Positions 1-8,493 of a stretch of 64,000 nt of DNA are shown here, in pieces. The position numbers were made by a program, and so were the translations under genes. Every line of letters begins with the position of its first letter. Position 1 is the stretch's first letter. The stretch comes from Bacteriovoracaceae bacterium. GTDB taxonomy: Bacteria > Bdellovibrionota > Bacteriovoracia > Bacteriovoracales > Bacteriovoracaceae. The stretch lies in assembly GCA_018649885.1 (NCBI GenBank), contig JABIHA010000108.1, forward strand, positions 1 through 64,000, given 5' to 3'. The notes beneath the pieces are model-generated. The model was given only the letters and a program-made list of their open reading frames with translations, had not been told where the DNA came from and did no database searches.

Positions 1-312
1 AAACCAACCCTGACTACAAGAAAGAGATCTTGCCTTTGCTTTTGCTGCCCCTGAGCCTTGGCAATAAACTGAACCATAACCAAACTTACTATTTCTTTTG
101 GTTATACTTCCTTTCATTCTAAAGACACCTTCACACCGAAGACGATTTCCTTTTGCACCAGCGACAAACATTCCTTTAGAGCTTTTAATACTCTGATAAA
201 TAGCTCTTTCTTCAACCTTTATAATTGCATCAGCAATAATCAATTCAAGAAAGGCATGACTTTTTAGTGGTACTAAAACCCCTAAAAATATAACAAGTAG
301 TGCACGAAACAT
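1..312 (-). CDS. small secreted protein, 3' part missing (window edge)
   Basis: The reading frame starts with ATG at 312 and is still open at base 1, so at least 104 residues are visible and the C terminus lies outside the window. The N terminus (MFRALLVIFLGVLVPLKSHA) is a classic Sec signal peptide ending in SHA. The mature part has three cysteines (in RLRCEG, VYCQG and LSCSQ), which suggests a periplasmic or secreted disulfide protein. A strong purine-rich ribosome site (GGGGGAG) sits about 4 bases upstream of the ATG, which fixes the start. I do not recognise the family. It resembles in style the other short exported proteins of this window (7656-7949, 9502-9798, 12103-12372). Confidence 0.7.
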   Translation of the reverse strand, partial: MFRALLVIFLGVLVPLKSHAFLELIIADAIIKVEERAIYQSIKSSKGMFVAGAKGNRLRCEGVFRMKGSITKRNSKFGYGSVYCQGSGAAKAKARSLSCSQGWF

Positions 313-524
313 TTTCTCTCCCCCTAGTTTGAGCAAATATTATTTACTAAATTCTCCCATACTTTCGGAATATTTTTTCAGCATTTTAGTACTGAATGAT
401 ACTATATGACTTCAGCGCTTATAATTTCCGAGAGATAAAAGAATATATTAATATAAATAAATAAAGATCATTTAGATTAAATAAAATTGAGTGTTGACAC
501 AAAACTTAGTCAAAACGAAGTAGC

Positions 525-1604
525 TTATTCGACTTTAAAGTCTTTAAGTAAACTGCCCATATTTGTTTTTATGGGTTTATTTCCCGCAGGCTTTGTCTTC
601 ACTTTTGGTGGCTCACTACTTTCTGTAACATATTCACTATATTTTGGTAGATCGGGTTTATAGATAATGCGATCTAAATGTCTGATGTAATTAGACCAGT
701 TGCCGTCTAGTGTATCATTTTGTTTGATCGTTTCTATGGTGTTCATTTTAGAATCCATCAAATCAATCAGAGAAACTAAAAAAGCTTCAGAGGTTTGAGG
801 AATTTTTGGTGAACCATATTCAAATTCACCGTGGTGAGAGATGACAATGTGTTTGAGATGCATTTTTGTATCTCTGGGAAAGTTCTCTATTTTTACAGCA
901 AACCTTTCAACCAACTCTACTGCCCCAACAAGATGGCCTACCATTTTTCCTTCGTCCGTGTATTCAACACTAACCCCGGAGGTGAGCTCAAAAACTTTGC
1001 AAAGATCGTGGATAATGGCGCCGGCAACGACGAAGTTTTTATTAACTTGGTAATGAGCTGAAAGTGACTCGGCCAGTGTAGCGCAACTTAGGATGTGCTC
1101 AAGCAGTCCCGATTGGTAGGCGTGGTGAATAGTTTTACCGGCTGACCAAAAGTGAAGTCTTTCTTTTATAGTGGAGTCATTTAAAATGAGGCCCAAAAGA
1201 TCTTTGATATAGACATCGTCGAGCCTTTCAACAATGGCCAGGAGGTCCCCGTACATTTTTTCAGGGTCAAACTCAGATTTTATGGTGAAATCTGATAAAT
1301 CCACGCTTTCTTCGGCGAGCCTTTCAATTTTTGAAATTACAAATTGTTTGCGATTTTGGTAGAGATTGATCTTACCGGCTGCCTGGACAAAATCTCCACG
1401 GCTAATGTGAGAGGCGACTTTGGAGGCATTGGCCCACATTCTGGTTTCGATATCCCCTGTTGCATCAGATAAAATGAGATTGAGATAACTCTTCCCATCC
1501 CTGCCTTGGGCCAAATTGATATATTTGACGGCGAAAATTGAGTTAACATCGTCTTTGGGGGCTAGATTTTTTACAAACTGAGTTTTCTTTGAATTCATAG
1601 CCAC
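525..1604 (-). CDS. YhaM-like 3'-5' exoribonuclease (OB-fold + HD domain)
   Basis: A 359-residue protein with an N-terminal OB-fold nucleic-acid-binding domain (about residues 18-98; DGKSYLNLILSDATGDIE is typical) and a C-terminal HD phosphohydrolase domain (about 150-315). Visible metal-site residues are H161, H170, the HD pair H199-D200 in IIHDLCKVFEL, H257-H258 in ISHHGEFEYG, and D281. This order is that of the YhaM/CBF1 family, cytoplasmic 3'-to-5' exonucleases acting on RNA or single-stranded DNA. The usual HDxGK reads HDLCK here. The tail (320-359) is Lys/Pro-rich. The longest frame starts with GTG at 1604; an in-frame ATG two codons later (1598) is a possible alternative, and neither has an ideal ribosome site. 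It is divergent from gapA. Confidence 0.85.
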   Translation of the reverse strand: MAMNSKKTQFVKNLAPKDDVNSIFAVKYINLAQGRDGKSYLNLILSDATGDIETRMWANASKVASHISRGDFVQAAGKINLYQNRKQFVISKIERLAEESVDLSDFTIKSEFDPEKMYGDLLAIVERLDDVYIKDLLGLILNDSTIKERLHFWSAGKTIHHAYQSGLLEHILSCATLAESLSAHYQVNKNFVVAGAIIHDLCKVFELTSGVSVEYTDEGKMVGHLVGAVELVERFAVKIENFPRDTKMHLKHIVISHHGEFEYGSPKIPQTSEAFLVSLIDLMDSKMNTIETIKQNDTLDGNWSNYIRHLDRIIYKPDLPKYSEYVTESSEPPKVKTKPAGNKPIKTNMGSLLKDFKVE

Positions 1605-1745
1605 CTATAGTGCCAGGCAACCCTGGTTTGGACAAGATGAAATGTGGCGCTTTTCAGCTTAATATGGCATAGTTGGCCAAATCAGATTAGTTAATAGTGC
1701 GGAGCGTTCAATAGGCTCCCGATTTTTCGTCAAAAAGGGTTTAAG

Positions 1746-2756
1746 ATGGCCAAGTTTAAGGTAGCAATTAATGGGATGGGTCGAATTGGTAGAACTATCC
1801 TAAGAGAGTGGATTAACAGAGAAATCGACGAGTTTGATATCGTTGCAGTTAACAACCCTGGCAAAATGAAATCCCATGCCCATCTAGTAAAATACGATTC
1901 AGTTCACGGAGTTTTTAAAGGTGAGGTTAGACTTGATGATGACATCCTTACTGTTAAAGGTAGAAAAGTTAAATTTTACAAAATTAAAAAACCTGACGAA
2001 ATTCCTTGGAGTGACCAAGAAGTAGATATTGTGATCGATGGTACTGGAGTTTTTAAGGACCAAGAAAAACTCTCAGGTCACCTCGGTGGCACTGTTAAAA
2101 AAGTTATTATGTGCGCTCCTGGTAAAGATCTTGATGCCACATTTGTGATGGGAATTAACAATCAAGAATATAAGCCGGGTGAGCACCACATTGTATCTAA
2201 CGCAAGTTGTACAACTAATTGTCTAGCTCCAGTGGCAAAAGTTCTTCACGAAAAATTTGGTATTGAAAGTGGGCTGATGACAACAATTCACGCCTATACA
2301 GGGGATCAAAATATCCTCGATGCCTCACACAGAGACTATAGAAGAGGAAGAGCTGCTGCTCTTTCTATGATTCCTACAACTACAGGAGCTGCAAAGGCCC
2401 TGGGACTCGTAATCCCTGAGCTTCTAGGAAAAATGGATGGCTACGCGGTTAGAGTTCCAACTGCTGATGTTTCCATGGTTGATTTAACAGTTTGCCTGGA
2501 AAAAGAAGCAACCGTTGAGGAAATCAATGATGCCATGATGGAATACTCAAAAGAACAACTTAAAGGGGTTCTTGGCTACAACGATCTTCCACTTGTTAGT
2601 ATCGATTTTACAGGAACAAGAGAGTCCTCAATTTTTGATGCCGGCATGACAAATGTCCTAGGGAAAACGGCCAAGATTGTTGCCTGGTATGACAATGAAG
2701 TAGGTTTTTCAAATAGAGTTTTAGATCTAGCAGCTTATATGGGAGCAAGATTGTAA
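1746..2756 (+). CDS. gapA: glyceraldehyde-3-phosphate dehydrogenase
   Basis: A 336-residue GAPDH, the normal length. It oxidises and phosphorylates glyceraldehyde 3-phosphate to 1,3-bisphosphoglycerate in cytoplasmic glycolysis. The Rossmann motif INGMGRIGR is at residues 8-16, the catalytic Cys155 lies in SNASCTTNCLAP, His182 lies in TTIHAYTGDQ, and the C-terminal signature WYDNEVGFS is present. The residue after the conserved Asn in the second strand of the cofactor domain, normally the Asp that binds the NAD ribose, is Asn37 here (VAVNNPGK), which may relax NAD/NADP preference (inference). First gene of a tight gapA-pgk-tpiA operon: its TAA is followed directly by the pgk ATG. Confidence 0.97.
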   Translation: MAKFKVAINGMGRIGRTILREWINREIDEFDIVAVNNPGKMKSHAHLVKYDSVHGVFKGEVRLDDDILTVKGRKVKFYKIKKPDEIPWSDQEVDIVIDGTGVFKDQEKLSGHLGGTVKKVIMCAPGKDLDATFVMGINNQEYKPGEHHIVSNASCTTNCLAPVAKVLHEKFGIESGLMTTIHAYTGDQNILDASHRDYRRGRAAALSMIPTTTGAAKALGLVIPELLGKMDGYAVRVPTADVSMVDLTVCLEKEATVEEINDAMMEYSKEQLKGVLGYNDLPLVSIDFTGTRESSIFDAGMTNVLGKTAKIVAWYDNEVGFSNRVLDLAAYMGARL

Positions 2757-3962
2757 ATGGCATTAAAAACAATCGAACAAGCAGACTTTAAAGACAAAAG
2801 GGTTTTGGCCCGCTTTGATTTTAATGTTCCGCTAACAAAAGAGACTGACGATAGTGGGGCCCGCGTGATCACGGATAGCACCAGAATTGATTTGGCCTTA
2901 CCCTCAATTAAATACATTCTTGAAAGTGGCGCCAGAAAAATTATTCTGTGTTCACACCTGGGAAGACCCAAAGGCAAAATCAATAAGAAGTTTTCTCTTG
3001 AGCCAGTGGCAAGATACCTGGCTGTTGCGCTCGGTATGGAAGTGATTCTGACTGAAACGGCAATTGATGACAATGTAGATACTCTTTTAGGACTTCCGGA
3101 TACAAAAATCGTACTTTTGGAAAATTTGCGTTTTCACGAAGATGAAGAAAAAAATGGAGCAGACTTTGCAGCAAAGCTTGCAAGCTACGCCGATATATAC
3201 GTCAACGACGCCTTTGGAGCCGCTCACAGAAAGCATGCCTCCACTTATGGCATCAATACTCATTTTAAAAACAAGGCCTACGCTGGATTTTTATTTGCCA
3301 AAGAAGTCAGCGAAATTTCTAAGCTTATGGGAAGACCAGAAAAACCTTTTATGGCCATCATCGGTGGTGCAAAGGTTTCTGATAAAATTAAAACCATTGA
3401 AAAACTCATGGTATGTGTGGATAAAATTTTTATTGGCGGAGCCATGGCCTATCCCTTCTTAAAAGCAAAGGGCTTTGAAGTAGGAAAATCTCTTTGCGGA
3501 GATGAAGATGTGGCGCTAGCGAAGAGGATACTCTCCCAAGATAAGGGAAAAAAAATCACCCTTCCTGTTGATCATATTGTCAGTACCGATTTTGAGGGGG
3601 ATCCCTCCACTACGGCCGGCACTGACATTGACGAAAATATGATGGGACTCGACATTGGTCCCGCTACTATGAATCAGTACCGCGAACAATTATTAACTGC
3701 CAAAACTATATTTTGGAATGGTCCCATGGGGATATTTGAAAATGAGAAATATGCTAAGGGAACTTTCACCATTGCCCAGACATTGTCTGAGAGCACTGCC
3801 TTCACAGTAGTGGGTGGAGGAGACTCGGTTTCGGCCTTAAAGAAATCGGGCTTAAGTGATAAAATTTCCCATGTTTCCACTGGTGGTGGTGCCAGCCTTG
3901 AATATATTGAATCCGGAGATTTACCAGGGCTTTTCGCCCTCAAATTTGGAGTAAAATCATGA
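2757..3962 (+). CDS. pgk: phosphoglycerate kinase
   Basis: A 401-residue phosphoglycerate kinase, full length. It transfers phosphate from 1,3-bisphosphoglycerate to ADP, the step after GapA. The N-terminal signature RFDFNVPL, the substrate-binding SHLGRPKG, the hinge region and the C-terminal nucleotide-site motifs WNGPMGIFE, GGGDSVSA and TGGGASLEYI are all visible. The ATG follows the gapA stop with no gap, and the last four bases overlap the tpiA start (ATGA), so translational coupling across the three genes is likely. No internal promoter or terminator is evident. Confidence 0.97.
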   Translation: MALKTIEQADFKDKRVLARFDFNVPLTKETDDSGARVITDSTRIDLALPSIKYILESGARKIILCSHLGRPKGKINKKFSLEPVARYLAVALGMEVILTETAIDDNVDTLLGLPDTKIVLLENLRFHEDEEKNGADFAAKLASYADIYVNDAFGAAHRKHASTYGINTHFKNKAYAGFLFAKEVSEISKLMGRPEKPFMAIIGGAKVSDKIKTIEKLMVCVDKIFIGGAMAYPFLKAKGFEVGKSLCGDEDVALAKRILSQDKGKKITLPVDHIVSTDFEGDPSTTAGTDIDENMMGLDIGPATMNQYREQLLTAKTIFWNGPMGIFENEKYAKGTFTIAQTLSESTAFTVVGGGDSVSALKKSGLSDKISHVSTGGGASLEYIESGDLPGLFALKFGVKS

Positions 3963-4705
3963 GCACAAAACGCTATATTGTCGGCAACTGGAAAATGAAT
4001 CACAGCTTAAAAGAGCTAGATGCTTTTTGGTCACAATTAAAGTCGACTGACTTCACCAAATTTGAATCAAATGCCTGGATCGCCCCTCAAGGCATTCATC
4101 TCAGCAAATGTCTGGAAATGGCAGGTAGTGGCATAAAGCTTGGTGCACAAAACTGCCACCACAAGCTTAGTGGCGCTTTTACCGGTGAAGCATCTCCTTC
4201 GGCACTTAAAGATATGGGCGCAGAGTTCGTCATCATTGGTCACTCAGAAAGAAGGGCCATATTTAATGAATCCCACGAAGAATTAAACCTCAAAGTAAAA
4301 ACGGCCCTAGAGCTTGGCCTTAAAGTCATATTCTGTGTCGGTGAAACACTGCAAGAAAGAAATGAAGGCAGAGTCTTTGCCGTCAACCAAAATCAAATCC
4401 ACCAAGGCCTTAAAGGAATTGATCCCAGTAAACTTGGCTCCCTTCTCGTTGCCTACGAGCCAGTTTGGGCGATTGGAACGGGCGTCACAGCGAGTCCAGA
4501 GCAAGCTGAAGAAGTTCACCATTTTCTTAGAGAGCTTCTAGGTAAGTTTCTAGGCCGTAACTCTATTCCCCTTCTCTACGGCGGCAGCGTAAAGCCAGCT
4601 AATATCAAGGACTTACTTAGTAAGCCTAATATTGACGGTGGACTTGTGGGCGGAGCGAGCCTCAAAGCCTCCGACTTTTTAAAGTTGGTTGAAGCGGCGG
4701 GCTAA
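3959..4705 (+). CDS. tpiA: triosephosphate isomerase
   Basis: A 248-residue TIM-barrel enzyme of normal length interconverting dihydroxyacetone phosphate and glyceraldehyde 3-phosphate. Catalytic residues are visible: Lys12 in GNWKMN, His95 in IIGHSERR, and Glu167 in AYEPVWAIGTG; the phosphate-binding YGGSVKPANI is near the C terminus. It overlaps pgk by four bases. A weak stem (GGTAA/TTACC) followed by a short T stretch lies at about 4720-4745 before secG, so partial termination there is possible but not convincing. Confidence 0.97.
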   Translation: MSTKRYIVGNWKMNHSLKELDAFWSQLKSTDFTKFESNAWIAPQGIHLSKCLEMAGSGIKLGAQNCHHKLSGAFTGEASPSALKDMGAEFVIIGHSERRAIFNESHEELNLKVKTALELGLKVIFCVGETLQERNEGRVFAVNQNQIHQGLKGIDPSKLGSLLVAYEPVWAIGTGVTASPEQAEEVHHFLRELLGKFLGRNSIPLLYGGSVKPANIKDLLSKPNIDGGLVGGASLKASDFLKLVEAAG

Positions 4706-4774
4706 TTTTGCCATAATAGGTAATCTTTTGTACGGTTACCGGGTTTTTAAAAATTATATATTTAAAGGTTATCC

Positions 4775-5146
4775 ATGATTACTGCACTTACTATTTTTCA
4801 CGCTATTTTATCCGTTCTTTTAATTGTGCTCGTTTTACTACAATTTGGTAAAGGTGCAGAGTTAGGTGCAACGATGGGTGGTGGTGGTGGCGCTTCTCAA
4901 AATGTTTTCTCTAGCTCTCAGCAGGGAAATATTTTTTCTAAGGCCACAACAGGACTTGCTGCTCTTTTTCTAATTAATTCAGTTCTACTGTCTGTAATGA
5001 TCGCAAAAGAATCAAAGAATTCGATCTTTGATGGTGAAGCACCGGTATCAGCACCTCTTAACAGAGATGCAGAGAAAGCTGCTGCAAAAGCAAAAGAGCC
5101 AGCTACAAAGCCAGAAGCAGCAAAAGAAACAGAAACTACAAAGTAA
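4775..5146 (+). CDS. secG: preprotein translocase subunit SecG with charged tail
   Basis: A 123-residue SecG. Two transmembrane helices (about residues 4-23 and 57-77) flank the Gly-rich cytoplasmic loop GAELGATMGGGGGASQN, the hallmark of SecG, which assists SecYE in SecA-driven export across the inner membrane. The C-terminal 40 residues are an Ala/Lys/Glu-rich, low-complexity extension not needed in the minimal family. An AAGG ribosome site lies a few bases before the ATG. The gene is followed by a clear intrinsic terminator, so the glycolysis operon probably ends here. A secG next to tpiA is a common bacterial arrangement. Confidence 0.92.
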   Translation: MITALTIFHAILSVLLIVLVLLQFGKGAELGATMGGGGGASQNVFSSSQQGNIFSKATTGLAALFLINSVLLSVMIAKESKNSIFDGEAPVSAPLNRDAEKAAAKAKEPATKPEAAKETETTK

Positions 5147-5162
5147 ATTTTACCATTACCAG

Positions 5163-5190
5163 GGCCCGCTCAATGTGGGCCTTTTTTTTT
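5163..5190 (+). terminator. intrinsic terminator after secG
   Basis: GGCCCGC (5163-5169) pairs with GTGGGCC (5175-5181), one G-U pair, loop of five bases, followed by nine T (5182-5190). This is a textbook Rho-independent terminator ending the gapA-pgk-tpiA-secG unit. The ribosome site of the next gene (AAGGAG, 5191-5196) follows directly. Confidence 0.9.
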
Positions 5191-5203
5191 AAGGAGTTTA
5201 GCT

Positions 5204-6346
5204 TTGAGAGACACATCTTCTAAGCTCATCGAAAAAGAATTCGCCCACCTCGATACCTTATACTTTAATAGCGCCTATTTTGGACCATCTCCCTATCGTG
5301 CTAAACAAAAAGTGGCCAACGCCCTTTTTAAAGAACTAGATCCTTCCTTTTTTCCTTACAACACATGGATGGGATTTGCCGATCGAACTAGGGCGAATAT
5401 TGCAAACCTACTTCAAGTGGATATGGCAGATATCACCCACTCCACTTCTTCATCAGATGTGCTGACTCTTATCTCACTAGGTTTCCCCTTTAAAAAAGGT
5501 GACGTTGTCACTGCTGTTGATGGTGACTACCCCAGCAATATCCTCACTTGGATGCTCGCTGAAGAAAGAGGAAGATGTAAATTTCAACTTCTCCCAAAGT
5601 CTCTACATATCGATGCGAAGTCCATTGAAGAAAAGCTAGATAAAAACTGCAAAATATTTTCTATTTCCCATGTTGCTTTTGATACAGGAAGAAGATGTGA
5701 TCTTATGGCCATTGGCAAAATGTTAAAAAGCCGAGGGATATTATTTGTAGTTGATGCTACCCAGTCACTAGGTGGACTCAGAATTTCAAAAGAAGAACTT
5801 GAATATATAGATGTTCTAGCTTGCTCTTCATATAAATGGCTTCTAGGGCCATACGGTCACGCCTTCGGCTACTTTTCAAAAGCGGCTCAAGAGATTATTG
5901 AGTACAACAATGCCAATTGGGTAAAAAGCCCAAACTCAAAAGACTCTGGAGATCTTCTCAACTACTCTACGAAAACAGTGAGAGGGGCAAGAAAATACGA
6001 CAGAGGTGAGCCTGCCAATATGTTAGTCAATGCCTGCCTTGATGCATCTCTAGAGTTTTTGCAATCAGTGGGTCTTGAAGAAATAGAAAATCACAACAGA
6101 GAAGTAAGGGATCATTTTCTCCAAAACTACCCTAAGAAAAAATATCAATTAATTACTCCAACTGAAGGTATGGGAAATATCATCAGTATTAAAAGTAAGG
6201 GCCAAATTGATGTGGAAGCACTCGAGCGCGAGCTGAAATACCACAATATCGACGTCTCTGTGAGAGAAGGAAAACTCAGGCTTTCTTTTCATTTGTTTAA
6301 TAATATTGAACAAGTTGAAACCCTGATAAGGGCGATGGATCTTTAA
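5204..6346 (+). CDS. class-V PLP aminotransferase (cysteine desulfurase / epimerase-like)
   Basis: A 380-residue fold-type I PLP enzyme of aminotransferase class V. The Schiff-base lysine is K211 in SSYKWLLGP, with the PLP-binding D184 and Q187 in VVDATQSLGG and H156 in SISHVAFDTG. The DATQS-to-SSYKWLLGP spacing matches the class-V/SufS/isopenicillin-N-epimerase-like group; the substrate cannot be told from sequence, and no SufE/IscU partner is nearby. The start is TTG at 5204, supported by AAGGAG seven bases upstream (5191-5196); no ATG competes. Its stop overlaps by four bases the stop of the convergent HD-GYP gene. Confidence 0.85.
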   Translation: MRDTSSKLIEKEFAHLDTLYFNSAYFGPSPYRAKQKVANALFKELDPSFFPYNTWMGFADRTRANIANLLQVDMADITHSTSSSDVLTLISLGFPFKKGDVVTAVDGDYPSNILTWMLAEERGRCKFQLLPKSLHIDAKSIEEKLDKNCKIFSISHVAFDTGRRCDLMAIGKMLKSRGILFVVDATQSLGGLRISKEELEYIDVLACSSYKWLLGPYGHAFGYFSKAAQEIIEYNNANWVKSPNSKDSGDLLNYSTKTVRGARKYDRGEPANMLVNACLDASLEFLQSVGLEEIENHNREVRDHFLQNYPKKKYQLITPTEGMGNIISIKSKGQIDVEALERELKYHNIDVSVREGKLRLSFHLFNNIEQVETLIRAMDL

Positions 6347-7512
6347 GCGCTTTTTTTCTTCTTAGTTGATTTTTTCTTCTTTTTATTTTCTTCAAGTAAT
6401 TTGATTCTCCCAAAATCTTTGGATTCAGATAATGGCAGGCTTTTGTGGGGCTGACAGGGATCAAAATCTTCAGGAAGAGACACATTGGGAAGATCCCCCC
6501 TATCCTTGAGTCCATGAACATGCTTTACAAAAATATCAAATAATGTGGGGTCAACTTTTTTGCCTTTGGCATTGGCCATAATAGAGAGGGCCTCTTCAGT
6601 AGAAACGACCTCGTGATAAGAGCGCTTTGTTGTAATGGCATCAAAGAAATCAGCAATGGCCGTGATTCTGGCCAGAAGATGAATTTCATCTCCCTGAAGT
6701 TTGCTAGGATAGCCAGTGCCATTGAAATTTTCATGATGTTCGAAAATAACCCTTCCTAAAACCTCTACATTTATTTCACCGTCACAACATGTACCCTCAT
6801 CGTGCAGAAGATCAAATCCGTACTTTGGGTGTTTTTTAATTTGGTCAAACTGATCGTCAGTTAACTGACCTGGGTTATTAATTATATCAGTTGGAATTTT
6901 GATTTTTCCAAGATCGTGTAGGAGACCTCCCATTCCAGCTTGAACAAGCTCCTTTCTTGTAGCATCCGGCTTATATGATTTATACAAGGACATGGAGTAC
7001 ATCCCTACATTCATTGAATGATCGTAAGTATAAAAATCGTGAAAACTTAACTCTCCAATAAGATTTTGTAATTTATCAACAGAGTAGTCTTCAAGAACAT
7101 CAACCATAGATTCAACGCTTTCCTTACAGCCATCAATTGCATCATTGAGAACCTCTGTAGAGAAGTCTTTATCTGGAGAAAAAAGAGTTTCAAGATGTTG
7201 GATCGCTGCATCTTTTATGACCTTAGCTTTCTCTACATCTTCAAAACTATCGCTCTTAGTAATACTCTTCATGAATGCAGATCTTTGGTCTTCAGGAATA
7301 TAGAGCTGCTGGTATTTGCCCTTAAGTTTAAATAGGTCTGATTTTGTTAAAATATCCCCTGTAGGAAAAATTCTCACAAATTTTTCATTTGTTGAGGCAG
7401 ATGAATTCACAAAGAGATCATAGGGAATAGGAACACCCGTCATTATCAATTTCAAATCAATTGTAAAGAAACTCTTTATCATTATGAAGTCCCACACCCA
7501 TCTATACTGCAT
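6343..7512 (-). CDS. HD-GYP domain protein (c-di-GMP phosphodiesterase-type)
   Basis: A protein of up to 389 residues with a C-terminal HD-GYP domain (about 155-325), the family that hydrolyses cyclic di-GMP. Visible signature residues are H199-D200 in GLLHDLGKIKIP, H259-H260-E261 and the GYP triad at 267-269 within HHENFNGTGYP, and D288-D291 in IADFFDAI. The usual Asp of HHExxDGxGYP is Asn264. The N-terminal 140 residues are an unrecognised sensory-type region, and there is no receiver domain. The C-terminal tail is Lys-rich. The start is uncertain: ATG at 7512 has AAGGA directly abutting it, while ATG at 7482 (MIKSFF) is a plausible alternative. Confidence 0.88.
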   Translation of the reverse strand: MQYRWVWDFIMIKSFFTIDLKLIMTGVPIPYDLFVNSSASTNEKFVRIFPTGDILTKSDLFKLKGKYQQLYIPEDQRSAFMKSITKSDSFEDVEKAKVIKDAAIQHLETLFSPDKDFSTEVLNDAIDGCKESVESMVDVLEDYSVDKLQNLIGELSFHDFYTYDHSMNVGMYSMSLYKSYKPDATRKELVQAGMGGLLHDLGKIKIPTDIINNPGQLTDDQFDQIKKHPKYGFDLLHDEGTCCDGEINVEVLGRVIFEHHENFNGTGYPSKLQGDEIHLLARITAIADFFDAITTKRSYHEVVSTEEALSIMANAKGKKVDPTLFDIFVKHVHGLKDRGDLPNVSLPEDFDPCQPHKSLPLSESKDFGRIKLLEENKKKKKSTKKKKSA

Positions 7513-7655
7513 TCCTTTTCGTCAGTCATAGAAGGGTTCTTGAAACAATTGTGGAACTATTTTTTCTTAATTGGGCCTTGCTTTCAAGGACTTAGATTAA
7601 GTCCGACTAAAGCCATTGGGGAACTAAATAATATTGATTACAAAGGAAATTGTAG

Positions 7656-7949
7656 TTAATTGTATTCTAGTACTATTTGAGAGCAAGTTGCTTGCAATTT
7701 GCCTCCAATATAAACCCGGTAATTGAGGCTTTCATTTATTGTCACTGAGATAATTTTAGTGAGATATCCATAGTTGCCATATAATTGATTCGTACGAGCT
7801 CTAAGTGATCTATAGGCCAATGGACCTACACCGAATTGGCAGACAATAGATCTAAGCTCGGTACCTTCATATAGAACTTCTTCTGCTGGACAGTTTGCAA
7901 AGACAGATGATGAAGTCAGTAGTACTAATAAAACTAAGATCGTTTTCAT
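7656..7949 (-). CDS. small secreted protein, unknown function
   Basis: 97 residues. The first 18 (MKTILVLLVLLTSSSVFA) form a Sec signal peptide cut after VFA. The mature part contains three Cys (NCPAEE, SIVCQFG, QATCSQ). The ATG at 7949 is the natural start because it begins the signal peptide. No family recognised. It lies downstream of the 37-residue peptide gene at 8131-8244 but is separated from it by a terminator, so it is probably transcribed on its own. Confidence 0.65.
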   Translation of the reverse strand: MKTILVLLVLLTSSSVFANCPAEEVLYEGTELRSIVCQFGVGPLAYRSLRARTNQLYGNYGYLTKIISVTINESLNYRVYIGGKLQATCSQIVLEYN

Positions 7950-8049
7950 ATTTTTATCCCTGTAGGTAAAAGAGAATTATAAAGGATCGAGGTAGAAACA
8001 AGTAGAGCTTTGAATTTATTACATGCAAAGTGGTGGCTGCTAAGTAGTG

Positions 8050-8076
8050 AAAAAAAGAGGGCCAATACTGGCCCTC
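8050..8076 (-). terminator. intrinsic terminator (minus strand) after the 37-aa peptide gene
   Basis: A perfect 8-bp stem, 8057-8064 with 8069-8076 (GAGGGCCA / TGGCCCTC), four-base loop. On the minus strand it is followed by seven U (complement of A 8050-8056). It lies 55 bases downstream of the stop of the 8131-8244 gene, which supports that short gene being a real transcription unit. Confidence 0.85.
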
Positions 8077-8130
8077 AAACATATATATATAAACCCCGTA
8101 CTGTGTCTAGCAGTATTAATCAGTATCAAT

Positions 8131-8244
8131 TTAGTAACATCCACTGGTAGATGAATCACTTGTACAGTAGGCCCTATTATGTGCAACCTGAAGGCTACCA
8201 AAGATCAGACAGGTTCCTAAAATTTTTGCGATAGTTGATTCCAT
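8131..8244 (-). CDS. 37-residue exported peptide candidate
   Basis: A short frame of 37 codons: ATG at 8244, TAA at 8131-8133. The N terminus has a hydrophobic stretch (IAKILGTCLIFGSLQVA) that could be a signal or membrane segment; the C terminus is short, Ser/Thr-rich and ends in two cysteines (AYCTSDSSTSGCY). Support comes from a strong ribosome site (GGGGTG, about five bases before the ATG) and from the intrinsic terminator at 8050-8076 in the right place and orientation. No family recognised. It could be a small exported peptide or toxin-like peptide, but no function is claimed. Confidence 0.55.
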   Translation of the reverse strand: MESTIAKILGTCLIFGSLQVAHNRAYCTSDSSTSGCY

Positions 8245-8493
8245 AATCACCCCACGTTCAGAAGTTTGTTATGGATTAATAATGAGTCAGGCCGGGATTT
8301 TGGGCCAATTTTTCGAATAATTGGATACTTATAAAATTCAGTAGTACCTACAAAATGTCGCAAATGGGCATATTAGTAGTCGTTTTATTTATAGAGCTCT
8401 CACTAACTGCCCGGTACCTGGTAAGAAAAAAGAAAATGAGTTTAGATAAAAGTCAAAGCATTTGTACTAACACAATAGTATCGAACACTTGGC

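Noticed and set aside
494..499. Perfect TTGACA on the plus strand
   Set aside because: No matching -10 at 16-18 bases and no plus-strand gene follows.
1701..1719. 5-bp stem (GGAGC / GCTCC) followed by a few T in the gapA leader
   Set aside because: Too weak for an attenuator; spacing and loop are not typical. Kept only as a note.
4720..4745. Stem GGTAA/TTACC plus T stretch between tpiA and secG
   Set aside because: Only five pairs and a long loop; the genes are probably one unit ended by the strong terminator at 5163-5190.
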